DNA of 64,000 nucleotides from JBGPQJ01 sp963829485. Its GTDB lineage: Bacteria > Chloroflexota > Anaerolineae > Anaerolineales > Villigracilaceae. A model generated the notes under the pieces. It did no database searches. It was not told the DNA's origin and saw nothing but the letters and a program-made list of their open reading frames with translations. Below, piece by piece: positions 16,017-25,559 of the stretch (positions are counted from its first letter, which is position 1; each line of letters starts with the position of its first letter). The stretch spans positions 124,001 to 188,000 of the forward strand of contig CAWHIK010000007.1 in assembly GCA_963829485.1 (NCBI GenBank), read 5' to 3'. The position numbers and the translations under genes are program-made.

Positions 16017-19000
16017 TTACGGTGTCGTCACGACCGGTGTGTCGGTGGGAGTCGGTGTGGGGGTATCCGTCGGCGTAAACGTCGGCGTGGGTGTGGACGT
16101 GGGCGGGAACGTGGGGGTCACGCTCGGCGTGAGCGTGATGGTGGGGGTGAACGTCGGCACGGGGGTCGGCGGCTGATACAGGAAGCGAATCTTCTTCTCA
16201 GCATACTTGTCGCCGTCGCGCGACTTCATGCGCAGCTTCAACGTGACTACCCCCGGGGGGATGTTCGTCATGTCCATCGAATAGATCTTCGCAGGCTGCG
16301 GCACCGGCGATGAATTGTCATTCACCAGCGTTTCCCAATTTCCGGGGTTTTCCCCGATCCCGTAATCGAGGTCGTAAACCTGGAAGCCGTTTGTCGCGTC
16401 CACCAGGGCATAGATATCCAGCGGATTAGTAGTGACCGTCTGCCCCTCGGCGGGAAACAGGATGTCGAGCTTGGGGCGCGGCATGTCCGGGCTGCAAGGC
16501 TTCTCCATGTTAAAGGAGAAGGGACGCGACCAGCCGTGATTCTCCGCCCAGTTCTCGCCGTCTTCGCGCGTGGTGAGCCACTTGATCGCCCATTCATCGT
16601 CGGTATTGATCACCAGCTTGTTATCGCGGAAGTCCCTGCCGCAGGCATCCGAAGCCGGGAAGCCGGTCCAGGTGTCCAGGTCCAACTTACGCCACAGGTC
16701 CTGCCCTGCGCTGAGCCGGAGGCTGGTCGCTGGCGAAGACCTCGGCATACTGCGAGGGGCACTCATCCGAGGGGTCCGTGCCTGAGATCTGGCACACCAC
16801 CCGGTCCATGATTCCACCCGGCCGGATGAACTGGGAGACAGCGCCTCCCGTCAAACGCGGGACGGCATACTGCATGAACTGCGACCAGACAGGCGCCGCG
16901 CCGCTCAGGCCCGAAGTGTTGATCATCGGCGAGTAGTCCGCGTTGCCAAACCATACACCTGTCACCAGGTCGGGAGTGTAACCGAGCGTCCAGTTGTCGC
17001 GGAAGTCGTTGGATGTACCCGTCTTGGCAGCGGCCGGGAAAGGCAGGTTGAGCACGGAGTTGGATCCGAACATGGGCACACGCGCCTGGTTGTCCGAGAG
17101 GATGGACGAGATCAGGAAGGCGTGCTCCGGCCGGATGACCTGCTCGCCCTCTTTGGGTTCGTATTTATAGACCTGGTTGCCTTCGAAGTCCTTGATCTCC
17201 AGGATCGACACGGGCGGGACGCGTTTGCCGCTGTTGGCAAAAACAGAGAAGGCGCTGGTCATGTCGAGCAGGCTGACCTCGCCGCCGCCGAGGGTCAGCG
17301 ACAGGCCGTAGTCGTCGCGGGTCAGCGTGGTGATGCCCAACCGCTCCGCCATGGCGATCATCCCCTCCTTTTGAGGAGTATCCGGGTCGTCGTAGATGCC
17401 GACGAAATCCAGCGTACGAACCGCGGGGATGTTGTACGAGTTGGCCAGCGCCGTGCGGACGGTCACTGCCCCGTGATATTTGCCGTCATAGTTGACCGGC
17501 TTGTAGGGCTCGCGCGGGTCGTTCGGGTCGCCGGAGGGAGGCAGCTCGATGGGAACGTCCCAGATCATGGTGGACGGCGTCCAGCCTTTTTCGAAAGCCG
17601 CGGCATAGGTGATCGGCTTGATGGATGAACCCGGCTGGCGTGTGGCGCTGGTCGACATGTTGATCTGCCCGGCGTTGACATCGTCGTAGAAATTCGGCGA
17701 CCCGACCATCGCCAGTATCTCGCCGGTGGAAGGCCGGATGGACACCAGCGCGCCGTTCTTCACGTTCTGCGCGGCAAGGTTGGCCGCCTGCTGGGTGACC
17801 AGCGTCTGGGCGGTTTCCTGTAATTCCGAATCAAGCGTGGTGATCACCGAATAGCCGGAGCGGTAGATGGCCTGAGCGCCGAACTGCTTCTCAAGCTGTT
17901 CGCGCACGTACTGCACCCAGTGCGGATACGTGGCGGTGATATTGGGCAGCGGGAAGGTGTAGGCTTCGATCTCCTGTGAGGCAGTCACTGCATCGGGCGC
18001 CGTGACGCAGATCCGCTCGGGGCTGTTGCTGACGTAGATACAGCCGTCCTCCTCGCTGTTCTGGAACATCAGCACCAGCACCTGACGCATGCGGTTGAGC
18101 GTGTCCTCGCGGTTGGTGTGGATATCGTAGATGGCGGGGGACTGCGGCAGCCCGGCCAGGAAGACCGCCTGCGAAAAGGTCAGCTGTTCGGCGGTAGTGT
18201 TGAAATATGTCTCGGCGGCTGCTTCGATTCCGTAGGCGAGATTGCCGTAATAAGCCTCGTTGAGATACAGCTCGAGGATCTCGTCCTTGCTGTAGCGGCG
18301 GGTGAGCTCTGCGGCCAGCATCGCTTCACGGACCTTGCGCATGTAACTTTGTTCGTTGCGTTCTTCGGGAGAAAACAGGAGCATGCGCGCCAGCTGCTGC
18401 GTGATGGTGGATGCGCCCGAGACGATACCGCCCTCGCTGGTATTCTGAATGAAAGCTCGAATGATGGCAGTCGGGTCGAAGCCGGGATGGGAATAGAAAT
18501 TCTGGTCTTCGGTGGCGACGGTCGCCGCGACAAGATAGGGCGAGATTTTATCGATCGGGACATAGGTGCGCCGTCCCGCGTTGGGGTCGTTGAGTTCGTA
18601 CAGCATCCTGCCGTTGCGGTCGAAGATGCGGGTCGTCTCGAACTGCGAGGTGTGTTCCTTTAAATCCTCCACACCCGGGAGGGTCGAGGCGATCGAATAA
18701 TACGTGTAAATGGCATAAGCCGCTCCGAGCAGCAGCACCGCGACCAGCACGAACATCGCGATGATCAATCCACGCAGGAAACAGCCCAGCGCCTTGCGTC
18801 GTTTGTGCTTGGGCTGTGTTTTCGAGGGCTGGCTGGTGACGTGATAGGCCGCCGGGGTGACGCTGGTGGCGTTGACGTCCACCTCGTCCACGCGCTGCGG
18901 CAGGGGTGAACCATTCTTGTCGAGAGCCGGCGGGACGCGGCGGCGCGACGGCGCTCCGCCCGGGGCGATGGTCTGCGAGTTCTGCGGAACCTGCGCCCGG

Positions 19001-19074
19001 GTCAGGTTGGAATCAGACGATCCCGGTTCGCGGGATTCATCGTCGATGGGATTTTTCTGAGTTGGAGTGGTCAT
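16017..19074 (-). CDS. Class A penicillin-binding protein (PBP1-type), frameshifted
   Basis: Bifunctional peptidoglycan glycosyltransferase/transpeptidase, about 1018 residues. There is a Pro-rich cytoplasmic N-terminus and a membrane helix (about residues 98-121). The glycosyltransferase domain has ATEDQNFYSHPG and GASTITQQLARM. The transpeptidase domain carries SSIK, SYN and KTGTS. The C-terminal tail is an extracellular domain ending in a long Thr/Pro repeat. The frame breaks near 16714-16719 (one extra base); after it the protein continues LSAGQDLWRKLDLDTW to the Thr/Pro tail. ATG 19074 is preferred over 19125, which would overlap the MaoC gene. Confidence 0.92.
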
Positions 19075-19091
19075 TATTATAAGAGCGGTTC

Positions 19092-19562
19092 TTATTCCTT
19101 CTTTGATGCGACGAGCACCGTCCACAGCCCCTTCATGACGACCTCGCCCTTCTGGTTCTTGACGTCCACCGCCAGCTGCACCGATCCGCCTCCCAGGCGG
19201 GGAAGGGATTTCTTCTCGGCCACTTCAAGCTCGGCGTGAATCGTGTCCCCGATCTTCACCGGCAGCGAAAACTTCCACTCGCTGACCTCGCGGAAAGCCA
19301 TCACCGTGCCGTCCATCATGCCGGTGCGCGTGGCGAGGCCCGAGGCGATGGACAGTCCCAGCAAGCCGTGCGCCACGCGCGTCCCAAAAGGCGTCGTCTT
19401 GCTGTATTCTTCATCAGTGTGGATGGTGTTGAAGTCGCCGGACAGCCCGGCGAAGGTGAGGATATCCAACTCGGTGATGGTGCGTCCGTCGGTGATGATC
19501 TTGACGCCGGGTTCGAACTCTTCAAAATACATACCGCGCGGGCGGCGGGGAGCAGGGGGCAT
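19092..19562 (-). CDS. MaoC-like hydratase
   Basis: 156-residue hot-dog-fold protein of the MaoC/(R)-enoyl-CoA hydratase family. FAGLSGDFNTIHTDEEY (catalytic Asp and His) and GTRVAHGLLGLSIASGL are the signature. It probably hydrates a 2-enoyl-CoA. It sits upstream of the PBP gene on the same strand (18-base gap), a pairing without obvious metabolic logic. Confidence 0.9.
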   Translation of the reverse strand: MPPAPRRPRGMYFEEFEPGVKIITDGRTITELDILTFAGLSGDFNTIHTDEEYSKTTPFGTRVAHGLLGLSIASGLATRTGMMDGTVMAFREVSEWKFSLPVKIGDTIHAELEVAEKKSLPRLGGGSVQLAVDVKNQKGEVVMKGLWTVLVASKKE

Positions 19563-19688
19563 GATGAAACTCCTTCAGCGTAGGGTTAAAACGTATTCTA
19601 GCACAAAAGGTTCCGCCTACTTTTTCACTCATCCGTGATTTAGGGGTGCGCCACATCGAAGATATCCAATTTCTTCTGTGTAGGTATG

Positions 19689-19737
19689 GTCAAAAACAGA
19701 TATGTAGACGCGATGCGACTACATATCTGTTTTTGAC
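19689..19737. terminator. Strong 19-bp hairpin between divergent genes
   Basis: Perfect arms GTCAAAAACAGATATGTAG (19689-19707) and its complement (19719-19737), with A5 and T5 runs inside the arms. It looks like a bidirectional terminator, but it lies between two genes that read away from each other. A second imperfect hairpin follows at 19756-19785. Confidence 0.6.
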
Positions 19738-19755
19738 TACTTTATCCCCTCCTTC

Positions 19756-19785
19756 CTAGGGGAGCCCCCGGGGATGCTCCTCTAG
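19756..19785. other. GC-rich hairpin
   Basis: CTAGGGGAGC and GCTCCTCTAG (one mismatch) enclose CCCCGGGG. It lies just upstream of the glycoside hydrolase promoter; role unknown. Confidence 0.4.
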
Positions 19786-19812
19786 GGCTGGAGGGTATGG
19801 TTAAACGACCCT

Positions 19813-19841
19813 TTGACCTTATCCCCATCTCCCCGTACAAT
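19813..19841 (+). promoter_or_regulatory. Promoter of the glycoside hydrolase-darA gene group
   Basis: TTGACC (19813-19818) and TACAAT (19836-19841), 17-base spacer. The predicted start coincides with ATG 19848, suggesting a leaderless mRNA. Confidence 0.6.
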
Positions 19842-19847
19842 GGACGT

Positions 19848-22223
19848 ATGCGTGAATGGCACCTCGGTCCCGGCGATCCCCTCGCCCTCGTCCTGGCGGC
19901 GGATTTCCGGCTTACCCAGCCGGATTATCTCAACGACCAGATCTGGGAGCTCGATACCCTCAGCGGGGAGCCGCCGGCGCTCGCCCTGCGCACCACCTAC
20001 GGACTGCGCGCCCGGTCCATGCGCCTGTTTCCCAGCTTCACCGAGGACGGCAAAACCGTCATCGACCCGGCCCAATTCGCAGCACCGATCCTCGTCCACC
20101 ACCTGTATCCCAACTTCCTGTCGCTGACTTTTTCCCCCTTCAAAGGTGTGGACGTCAACGCCGAATACTGGATCACCACCTCGCAGGTGGCAGCCGGACG
20201 GCTGACCATCACCAACCGCGACATCCGTCCGCACCCGGTCAAACTCGAATGGATCGGGCAGCTCATCCCCATCAACGGGCAGCCGCTCTCGCCGGTGCAG
20301 ATGCAGTCGGTGACCGTGCTGGCCGGCAAAACGGAAAATCTGGCTCCCGTGGTCTTCATCACCGGCGGGCCGCAGCCCGGGCCGGGACCGTACCCCTCGC
20401 TGCTGCTGGGCGTCGATTTGACTCCCGGCTCCACCCGCACCCTCACCTGGGTGCATGCCGCGCTGAGCGACCACCAGGCTTCCTTCGAAGCCGCCCGCCG
20501 CACCGCCGCACGCCCGTGGGACGCAGAACGAGGCCGCATCGAGGTCGTCAACCGCAACCAGACGGTGGATATCACCACCGGCGACCCCGACTGGGACGCG
20601 GCTTTTACCCTCAGCCAGAAGACTGCTTTCGGACTCCTCTTCCCCGGCGGGCAGAATCTGCCCAGCCCATCCTTCGTCCTCGCCCGCAACCCCGACCAGG
20701 GATTCTCGCGCCGAGGCGACGGGTTCGACTACACCTTTTTGTGGAACGGGCAGGCGCCGCTCGAGTCCTACTACCTCGGCACGCTGCTGCCCGGAGCGCC
20801 GCACTTGCTCAAGGGATTCGTACAGAACTTCCTGGCAGCGCAGGACGTCACCGGCGAGGTCGACTGCAAGCCCGGCATCGGCGGACAACTCGGAAAATTC
20901 CAGGCCGCGCCCCTGCTGGCCTCGCTGGCATGGAAGGCGTATCTGGCCACACGCGACCGCGCCTTCCTGGCGGATGCCTACCCCAGGCTGCTGGCTTTCT
21001 TCCGCGCCTGGCTCTCGCCCGCGCACGACCGCGACGCGGACAGCCTGCCCGAGTGGACCAATACCCTCCAGACCGGCTTCGAAGACAACCCGCTTTTCGA
21101 TGCGTGGCATCCCTGGGCGCAGGGCGCGGAGATCAGCGTCGTCCAAAGCCCGACCCTCGCCTCCATGCTCTACCGCGAAGCGCGGACACTGGTGCGCATC
21201 GCCGAGGAATTGGGTATCGACGACGACCGGCTTTATCTCAAGACACGGGCTGGCATCATGCGCGCCGGCATCGAAGCCTGCTGGGACGCCGACCTCAGCT
21301 ACTACCGCTACCGCGACCGTGACACCAAACTCAGCAGCGCGGGCAGGGTGGTCAGCCAGCGAAAAGCCATTCCGCACTACACACTGAAAAAAGAACTCGA
21401 TGAACCTGCCCGCCTGCTCATCCGCATCCAATCGGGGTCCGGCGGCAGCCCGCGCCCGGAGATGACCCTCCGCGGCAGCCTCAACGGGCAGGAGCAGGAG
21501 GAGACGATTCCGCACGCGGCCTTCCAGTGGATGACAGGCGGATCGGTGGCCACGACACAGAAGGTGTACGACTCACTCGGGGTATTCGACGTGACCGGGC
21601 TGGAGCGGCGCGACACGATCACCATCCAGACGCTCGACCTGACCGGCGAGGACCACACCCTCTTCCTGCCGCTGTGGGCGCGGATCCCCAACCAGGATGA
21701 AGCAACTCAGTTCGTGCAGAACAGGCTGCTCTCCGCGGAGCATTTCCTCCACCCGTTTGGCGCACCCGCCCTGCCGCTCATCCCCGACCCGAACGCGGAC
21801 CCCATCTGCCTGAGCGTGCACATCCCCTGGAACCAGTTGATCGGCGAAGGGCTTCTCGCGTACGGATTCCGCAGCGAGGCTGCCGCTTTGGTGACGCGTC
21901 TGATGAGCGCCGTGACCCAAAATCTCAAAAGCAGCGGAGCGTTCTTCACGCGCTATCACGCGGCGAGCGGCATGGGCATGGGCGAGCGGAATGCGCTCGC
22001 CGGACTCGCGCCGGTGGGGTTGTTCCTGCAAACGCTCGGGCTGCAAATAATTTCACCGGAGCGAATCCGGTTGAGTGGAGAAAATCCATTTCCGTGGCCT
22101 GTTACGGTAAAATATAGGGGCTTGGTGGTGACACGTTCCGCCGGGCGAACGGAAGTGACCTTCCCCTCCGGGCAGTCGGTCACCATGACCGACCCCACCC
22201 ACGCGGAAGTCCTCGCGAAGTAA
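19848..22223 (+). CDS. MGH1-like (GH63-clan) glycoside hydrolase
   Basis: About 791-residue cytosolic enzyme. The N-terminal beta-sandwich (REWHLGPGDPLALVLAADFRL) is followed by an (alpha/alpha)6 barrel with FSRRGDGFDYTFLWNGQ, LPEWTNTLQTGFEDNPLFDAW-like catalytic region and a C-terminal barrel half with LLAYGFRSEAAALV. The pattern fits mannosylglycerate hydrolase/GH63-type enzymes; the true sugar substrate is uncertain. ATG 19848 is chosen because the promoter -10 box ends at 19841; ATG 19797 with GGAGGG just before it is an alternative. It is followed closely by two DarA-like genes. Confidence 0.75.
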   Translation: MREWHLGPGDPLALVLAADFRLTQPDYLNDQIWELDTLSGEPPALALRTTYGLRARSMRLFPSFTEDGKTVIDPAQFAAPILVHHLYPNFLSLTFSPFKGVDVNAEYWITTSQVAAGRLTITNRDIRPHPVKLEWIGQLIPINGQPLSPVQMQSVTVLAGKTENLAPVVFITGGPQPGPGPYPSLLLGVDLTPGSTRTLTWVHAALSDHQASFEAARRTAARPWDAERGRIEVVNRNQTVDITTGDPDWDAAFTLSQKTAFGLLFPGGQNLPSPSFVLARNPDQGFSRRGDGFDYTFLWNGQAPLESYYLGTLLPGAPHLLKGFVQNFLAAQDVTGEVDCKPGIGGQLGKFQAAPLLASLAWKAYLATRDRAFLADAYPRLLAFFRAWLSPAHDRDADSLPEWTNTLQTGFEDNPLFDAWHPWAQGAEISVVQSPTLASMLYREARTLVRIAEELGIDDDRLYLKTRAGIMRAGIEACWDADLSYYRYRDRDTKLSSAGRVVSQRKAIPHYTLKKELDEPARLLIRIQSGSGGSPRPEMTLRGSLNGQEQEETIPHAAFQWMTGGSVATTQKVYDSLGVFDVTGLERRDTITIQTLDLTGEDHTLFLPLWARIPNQDEATQFVQNRLLSAEHFLHPFGAPALPLIPDPNADPICLSVHIPWNQLIGEGLLAYGFRSEAAALVTRLMSAVTQNLKSSGAFFTRYHAASGMGMGERNALAGLAPVGLFLQTLGLQIISPERIRLSGENPFPWPVTVKYRGLVVTRSAGRTEVTFPSGQSVTMTDPTHAEVLAK

Positions 22224-22233
22224 GGAGATGCTG

Positions 22234-22572
22234 ATGACCTCGATCCCCATTCGCAGTTTGATGACGGCCATCGTCCAGGACCAGGATTCGGACCTCGCCG
22301 TCCGCGCCCTGACCCAGCTTGGTGTGCCGGTCATTCATCTAGCCAGCTCCGGCGGCTTTTTAGGGCGGCGTAATTCCACCCTGATGATCGGGCTGCCCGA
22401 GCAGGCGGAGGAAAAAGTGACGCAAGCGTTGCAGACCGCCTGCCGCCAGCGCGTGGAGTACCTCGCCATCCCGCTGGAAGGCTCGCCGCTGCCCATGCCA
22501 TCCCCCGTACCCGTCACCGTGGGCGGCGCGACCGTGTTCACCCTCCCCGTTGATCGCTTCGAAGAATTCTAG
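22234..22572 (+). CDS. DarA-like cyclic-di-AMP receptor (PII-like), copy 1
   Basis: 112-residue PII-like protein. AIVQDQDSDLAVRAL, ASSGGFLGRRNSTLMIGL and a C-terminal GGATVFTLPVDRFEEF closely follow Bacillus DarA (YaaQ/DUF970), which binds c-di-AMP as a trimer. The start ATG 22234 is six bases after AAGGAG; ATG 22228 touches the ribosome site. The gene begins 10 bases after the glycoside hydrolase stop and is followed by a paralogue 10 bases on. Confidence 0.88.
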   Translation: MTSIPIRSLMTAIVQDQDSDLAVRALTQLGVPVIHLASSGGFLGRRNSTLMIGLPEQAEEKVTQALQTACRQRVEYLAIPLEGSPLPMPSPVPVTVGGATVFTLPVDRFEEF

Positions 22573-22582
22573 GAGTGCTGCC

Positions 22583-22843
22583 ATGAAAATGATCATTGCC
22601 GTTCTGAAAGATACCGACAGCGATGCGGTCACCCAGGGGCTGACCTCCGCGGAGTTCCGCGTGACGCGCGTCGCTTCGACCGGGGGATTCTTCAAGAAGG
22701 GTACCGTCACCCTGCTCGTCGGTGTGGACGATGACAAGGTGGACGCCGCCATCCAGGTCATGAAAGACAAGACGACCGTCGTCTCCGGCGAGAAACGCTG
22801 CACGGTGTTCGTCGTGCCGGTGGACCGCTTCGAGCAGATTTAG
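22583..22843 (+). CDS. DarA-like cyclic-di-AMP receptor (PII-like), copy 2
   Basis: 86-residue paralogue of the gene just upstream: MKMIIAVLKDTDSDAV, ASTGGFFKKGTVTLLVGV and CTVFVVPVDRFEQI align along the whole DarA fold. The loop that carries PMPSPVPVTVGG in copy 1 is missing, so ligand binding may differ. AGGAG precedes ATG 22583. It is followed after 8 bases by a lipoprotein gene, suggesting one four-gene transcript. Confidence 0.88.
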   Translation: MKMIIAVLKDTDSDAVTQGLTSAEFRVTRVASTGGFFKKGTVTLLVGVDDDKVDAAIQVMKDKTTVVSGEKRCTVFVVPVDRFEQI

Positions 22844-22851
22844 GAGTACTC

Positions 22852-24060
22852 ATGCGCAAGCAAGTGTTTCTGGCGGGACTGCTGATCTCCGCTGCGATGC
22901 TGGCCTGCAGCCTGCCGTCGGGCAGTTCCACGCCCGAACCGACAATTCTGAATCCAGAATCAGACCTGCCCAGCGACACACCCTCCGCCCCGCCGGACGA
23001 ATCACCGACCGAGACACCGCCTGAGGCGCCTTCCGTTCTGCCGGCTGCGCTGTATTATCTGAACAACGACACCGGCGGGCGTCTGCAGATCTTCCGCCTC
23101 GATCCTGACGGCGTCACAGTACGCCAGCTGACCTCGGAGCCGGTTGAAATCCGCATGTACGATGTCTCGCCTCTTGACGGACGCCTGGCGTACATCGTCA
23201 ACAACCAGCTGATCCTGATGAACGCGGACGGCTCCGGCCGTACCGTGCTGGTGGACGGCGGCCTGCTCGAGTCGGATATCAGCTACATTACGAATTCGCT
23301 CAGCCATCCGCGCTTCAGCCCGGACGGCCGCACGCTGGCCTACGGTATGAACGGTGTGAATTTGTACGACCTCGCCAGCGGCACCTCGGTCAACCCGCTC
23401 ACCAACATCCCGCGCGCAGGCGAGGGCTTCACCATCATCGAGGAGGGCTATTCCCCGGAGGAATTCTCACCGGATGGATCGAAGCTGCTGGTCAATGTCT
23501 TTTACTATGAAGCCGGCACTCTAGGGATTTATGATTTGGCCTCGGGCGCTTACAACAAAGTCTCACGTCCTGAAGGCGGGCTGTTGTGCTGCAACTCCCA
23601 ATGGACCTCGGACAGCAGTGCAGTGTACGTCGCCAGCTCGGTCATCGGCATGGTCGACCCGGGGATGTGGCGCTTCAATGCCGAGGACGGCTCCGGAACC
23701 ACCCTGCTCCCGCCGACAAACGCGGACGGGTCCTTCAATTTTGCCGATTACCCTCTGCTGCCTCCCGACGGGCTGCTTCGCTTCTTCTTCGCCAACCTGC
23801 CCATCATTCCCGACGGCCACACGCCGTTGATGCTGGTCCAGTCCGCGCCGGACGGCGTTACGGGCAGGACGATTATTTACCCCGAAACATTCACTAAAAT
23901 GAACGAAGCTCTCTGGTCCTGGAACGGGATGCAAATCGTCGTGGTCGAAGCGACCAATCCGGACATGTGGTACGGCGGTGCTGCGACGTTGTATCCACTT
24001 GACGGAGGCGCACCGGTCCCGCTCGTGCCCTTCGCGCAAGGCCTGCGCTGGGGACCGTAG
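22852..24060 (+). CDS. Lipoprotein with TolB/WD40-like beta-propeller
   Basis: 402-residue secreted lipoprotein. The signal peptide ends in LAC (MLACS, Cys about residue 19), then a Pro/Thr/Glu-rich linker (20-60) leads to a beta-propeller-like domain with PD40-type strands (RFSPDGRTLAYG, EFSPDGSKLLVN, WTSDSSAVYVAS). Probably an extracytoplasmic binding protein; the ligand is unknown. Last gene of the glycoside hydrolase-darA run. Confidence 0.8.
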   Translation: MRKQVFLAGLLISAAMLACSLPSGSSTPEPTILNPESDLPSDTPSAPPDESPTETPPEAPSVLPAALYYLNNDTGGRLQIFRLDPDGVTVRQLTSEPVEIRMYDVSPLDGRLAYIVNNQLILMNADGSGRTVLVDGGLLESDISYITNSLSHPRFSPDGRTLAYGMNGVNLYDLASGTSVNPLTNIPRAGEGFTIIEEGYSPEEFSPDGSKLLVNVFYYEAGTLGIYDLASGAYNKVSRPEGGLLCCNSQWTSDSSAVYVASSVIGMVDPGMWRFNAEDGSGTTLLPPTNADGSFNFADYPLLPPDGLLRFFFANLPIIPDGHTPLMLVQSAPDGVTGRTIIYPETFTKMNEALWSWNGMQIVVVEATNPDMWYGGAATLYPLDGGAPVPLVPFAQGLRWGP

Positions 24061-24150
24061 CGACCGTCCTCACCAGTACTTCCCAGATGCAACTGTGCAC
24101 CTGGCGCAAGTGTAAAGAGATACATCTCTATTACCGTGAATTCCAGGTAT

Positions 24151-24732
24151 TTATTTCGATTTGGGAGGCGGTGCCACTCTCCAGTAATCTCCCCCGCCGC
24201 CCTCGCGCTGCATCAGCCCGCTGCCGACCAGTTCCCGCCGCAGGGACGCAGTGTCATCATGGAAGCGACCAAGGATTTCGTTGACTTCCTTCTCGCTGTA
24301 GCGTCTCCCCGGTTCGAACGACTTGACCACATAGCGCAGGATCGCGTCCAGCTTTTTGCGCTGCGCCGGCAGGGTCTTCAGCCGGCCGTTCGGACGTGAG
24401 TAATCCTTGACCACCTTGCGGTCGTAGGCATCCAGATCCACATCAGCGACAGAGTCAGACAGATCGAGCTGCGAGAAGAGCAGGCGCGTCTTCTTGAGCG
24501 CGGATTCGTCGAGGTAGTACATGCTGTAGTAGCCCTCCGCCTTGGCGCCGACCAGCCCCACCTCCGACAGCTTCGAAAGGTGATGGGAAACGGTCGGAGG
24601 CTTGAGGTCGAGCAGGGCGGCCAGTTGCTCCACGCTGTAGGGCTGACGCGCGAGCAGTCCGATGATCTTCAACCGGTTGGCATCCGCCAGGGCTTTAAAG
24701 ATTTCAAGGAGTTCGGCGTTGGGCTCAGTCAC
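24151..24732 (-). CDS. ArsR-type HTH regulator with DUF2087 domain, copy 1
   Basis: 193-residue regulator. An N-terminal winged helix (FKALADANRLKIIGLLA..., PPTVSHHLSKLSEVGLV, about residues 8-75) is followed by a DUF2087 domain (LDAILRYVVKSFEPGRRYSEKEVNEIL, about 125-190). GTG 24732 overlaps the TGA of the upstream paralogue by 8 bases (GTGACTGA), so translation is probably coupled. No cysteine metal site is visible in the HTH, so metal sensing is doubtful. Confidence 0.88.
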   Translation of the reverse strand: MTEPNAELLEIFKALADANRLKIIGLLARQPYSVEQLAALLDLKPPTVSHHLSKLSEVGLVGAKAEGYYSMYYLDESALKKTRLLFSQLDLSDSVADVDLDAYDRKVVKDYSRPNGRLKTLPAQRKKLDAILRYVVKSFEPGRRYSEKEVNEILGRFHDDTASLRRELVGSGLMQREGGGGDYWRVAPPPKSK

Positions 24733-25282
24733 GGGGCGCCTCCCGCCAGTATTTCGAGCCGTCGCGCTCGCGCTTGAGCATGCCCGCGTCCACCAGGTCG
24801 CGCCGCAGTCCCGACACATCTGCGTTGAAACGCTTGAGGATCATATTGACTTCCTTCTCGGTGTAGACGACCTCGGGCGTGAAGGCGTTGATCAGGTAAT
24901 CCAGGATCACACGCAGCTTGGCCGGCTGCTGGGGAATCTGCTTGATGGACCCGTCCGGGTTGAGGCAGGTCTTGAGCACCTTCCGTTTTTCAGCGTCAAG
25001 GTCCGGCGCGGGAGTATAGGACTCGCGCGGCTTGCCGGCGAACTGGCGGCGGGAGAGCGCCTCCAGACCCTCGGGGTCCAGTTCGTAGACGTCGTCCTTT
25101 TCTCGGACGATGCCGATATATGCCATGAACGCGAGATGGTTGTAGGCGTCCTTGAAGGGAATGCCCAGCTCGGTAGAGACTTCCTTGACGGAGGCCGGGT
25201 GCTGGGTGAGCATACCGATGATGCGCAGCCGATCGGCGTCGCTCATCGCTTTGACAAAGTCGAGCATTTCGTTCTGTTCCAT
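24725..25282 (-). CDS. ArsR-type HTH regulator with DUF2087 domain, copy 2
   Basis: 185-residue paralogue of the next gene with the same order: HTH (VKAMSDADRLRIIGMLTQHP) and C-terminal DUF2087 (AFTPEVVYTEKEVNMILKRF). Its ATG at 25282 follows GGAGA. A 16-base palindrome and a consensus promoter lie just upstream, consistent with self-repression. It may act as a homodimer or a heterodimer with copy 1. Confidence 0.88.
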   Translation of the reverse strand: MEQNEMLDFVKAMSDADRLRIIGMLTQHPASVKEVSTELGIPFKDAYNHLAFMAYIGIVREKDDVYELDPEGLEALSRRQFAGKPRESYTPAPDLDAEKRKVLKTCLNPDGSIKQIPQQPAKLRVILDYLINAFTPEVVYTEKEVNMILKRFNADVSGLRRDLVDAGMLKRERDGSKYWREAPRD

Positions 25283-25293
25283 ATCATTTCTCC

Positions 25294-25309
25294 ATCTAAT
25301 TAATTAGAT
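25294..25309. promoter_or_regulatory. Palindromic operator candidate
   Basis: ATCTAATTAATTAGAT is a perfect 16-base palindrome lying between the predicted transcription start (about 25317) and the ATG of the first HTH-DUF2087 gene. This position would block transcription if a dimeric regulator bound it. Confidence 0.65.
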
Positions 25310-25323
25310 AAGTATCGAATTGA

Positions 25324-25351
25324 ATTATACAACAATCTATAACCATGTCAA
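25324..25351 (-). promoter_or_regulatory. Promoter of the HTH-DUF2087 pair
   Basis: TTGACA (25351-25346) and TATAAT (25329-25324) with a 16-base spacer on the minus strand, a full consensus match. Confidence 0.8.
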
Positions 25352-25379
25352 GGGCTTTTCCGGATGGACTTATAATTTT

Positions 25380-25466
25380 GGTTGAGGGAGACCTTACGGT
25401 CAAAAACTGGGCGGGGTCACCCCCAAAAGGGTGCTTCGCAAAGACCCACGCCCAGCGAGGGAAATT
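25380..25466. repeat. GACC-type intergenic repeat
   Basis: GAGACCTTACGGTC, GGGCGGGGTCACCCCC and GACCCACGCCCAGCGAGGG recall the elements at 1985-2085 and 27010-27155. It lies between the HTH-DUF2087 promoter and a small membrane ORF. Confidence 0.5.
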
Positions 25467-25471
25467 AGTGA

Positions 25472-25500
25472 TTGATTTCACGAAGTGGGATTGCTATACT
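25472..25500 (+). promoter_or_regulatory. Promoter upstream of a small membrane ORF
   Basis: TTGATT (25472-25477) and TATACT (25495-25500), 17-base spacer. Transcription would start near 25507 and could cover the small ORF at 25560 and the RDD gene at 25740. Confidence 0.55.
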
Positions 25501-25559
25501 GACAATATCTATTGGGGAGGTATCGCTTTATTATTAGTGACCGGACGGAATCTGAGCAG

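Noticed and set aside
16040..16160. Short tandem repeats that could suggest a CRISPR or microsatellite
   Set aside because: They encode the Thr/Pro tail of the PBP on the minus strand and have no spacer structure.
19782..21515. 577-residue minus-strand frame opposite the glycoside hydrolase
   Set aside because: No recognisable motifs, and the opposite frame holds a coherent enzyme; antisense shadow.
24061..24150. Search for a terminator between the converging lipoprotein and HTH genes
   Set aside because: Only weak pairings seen; not reported as a feature.
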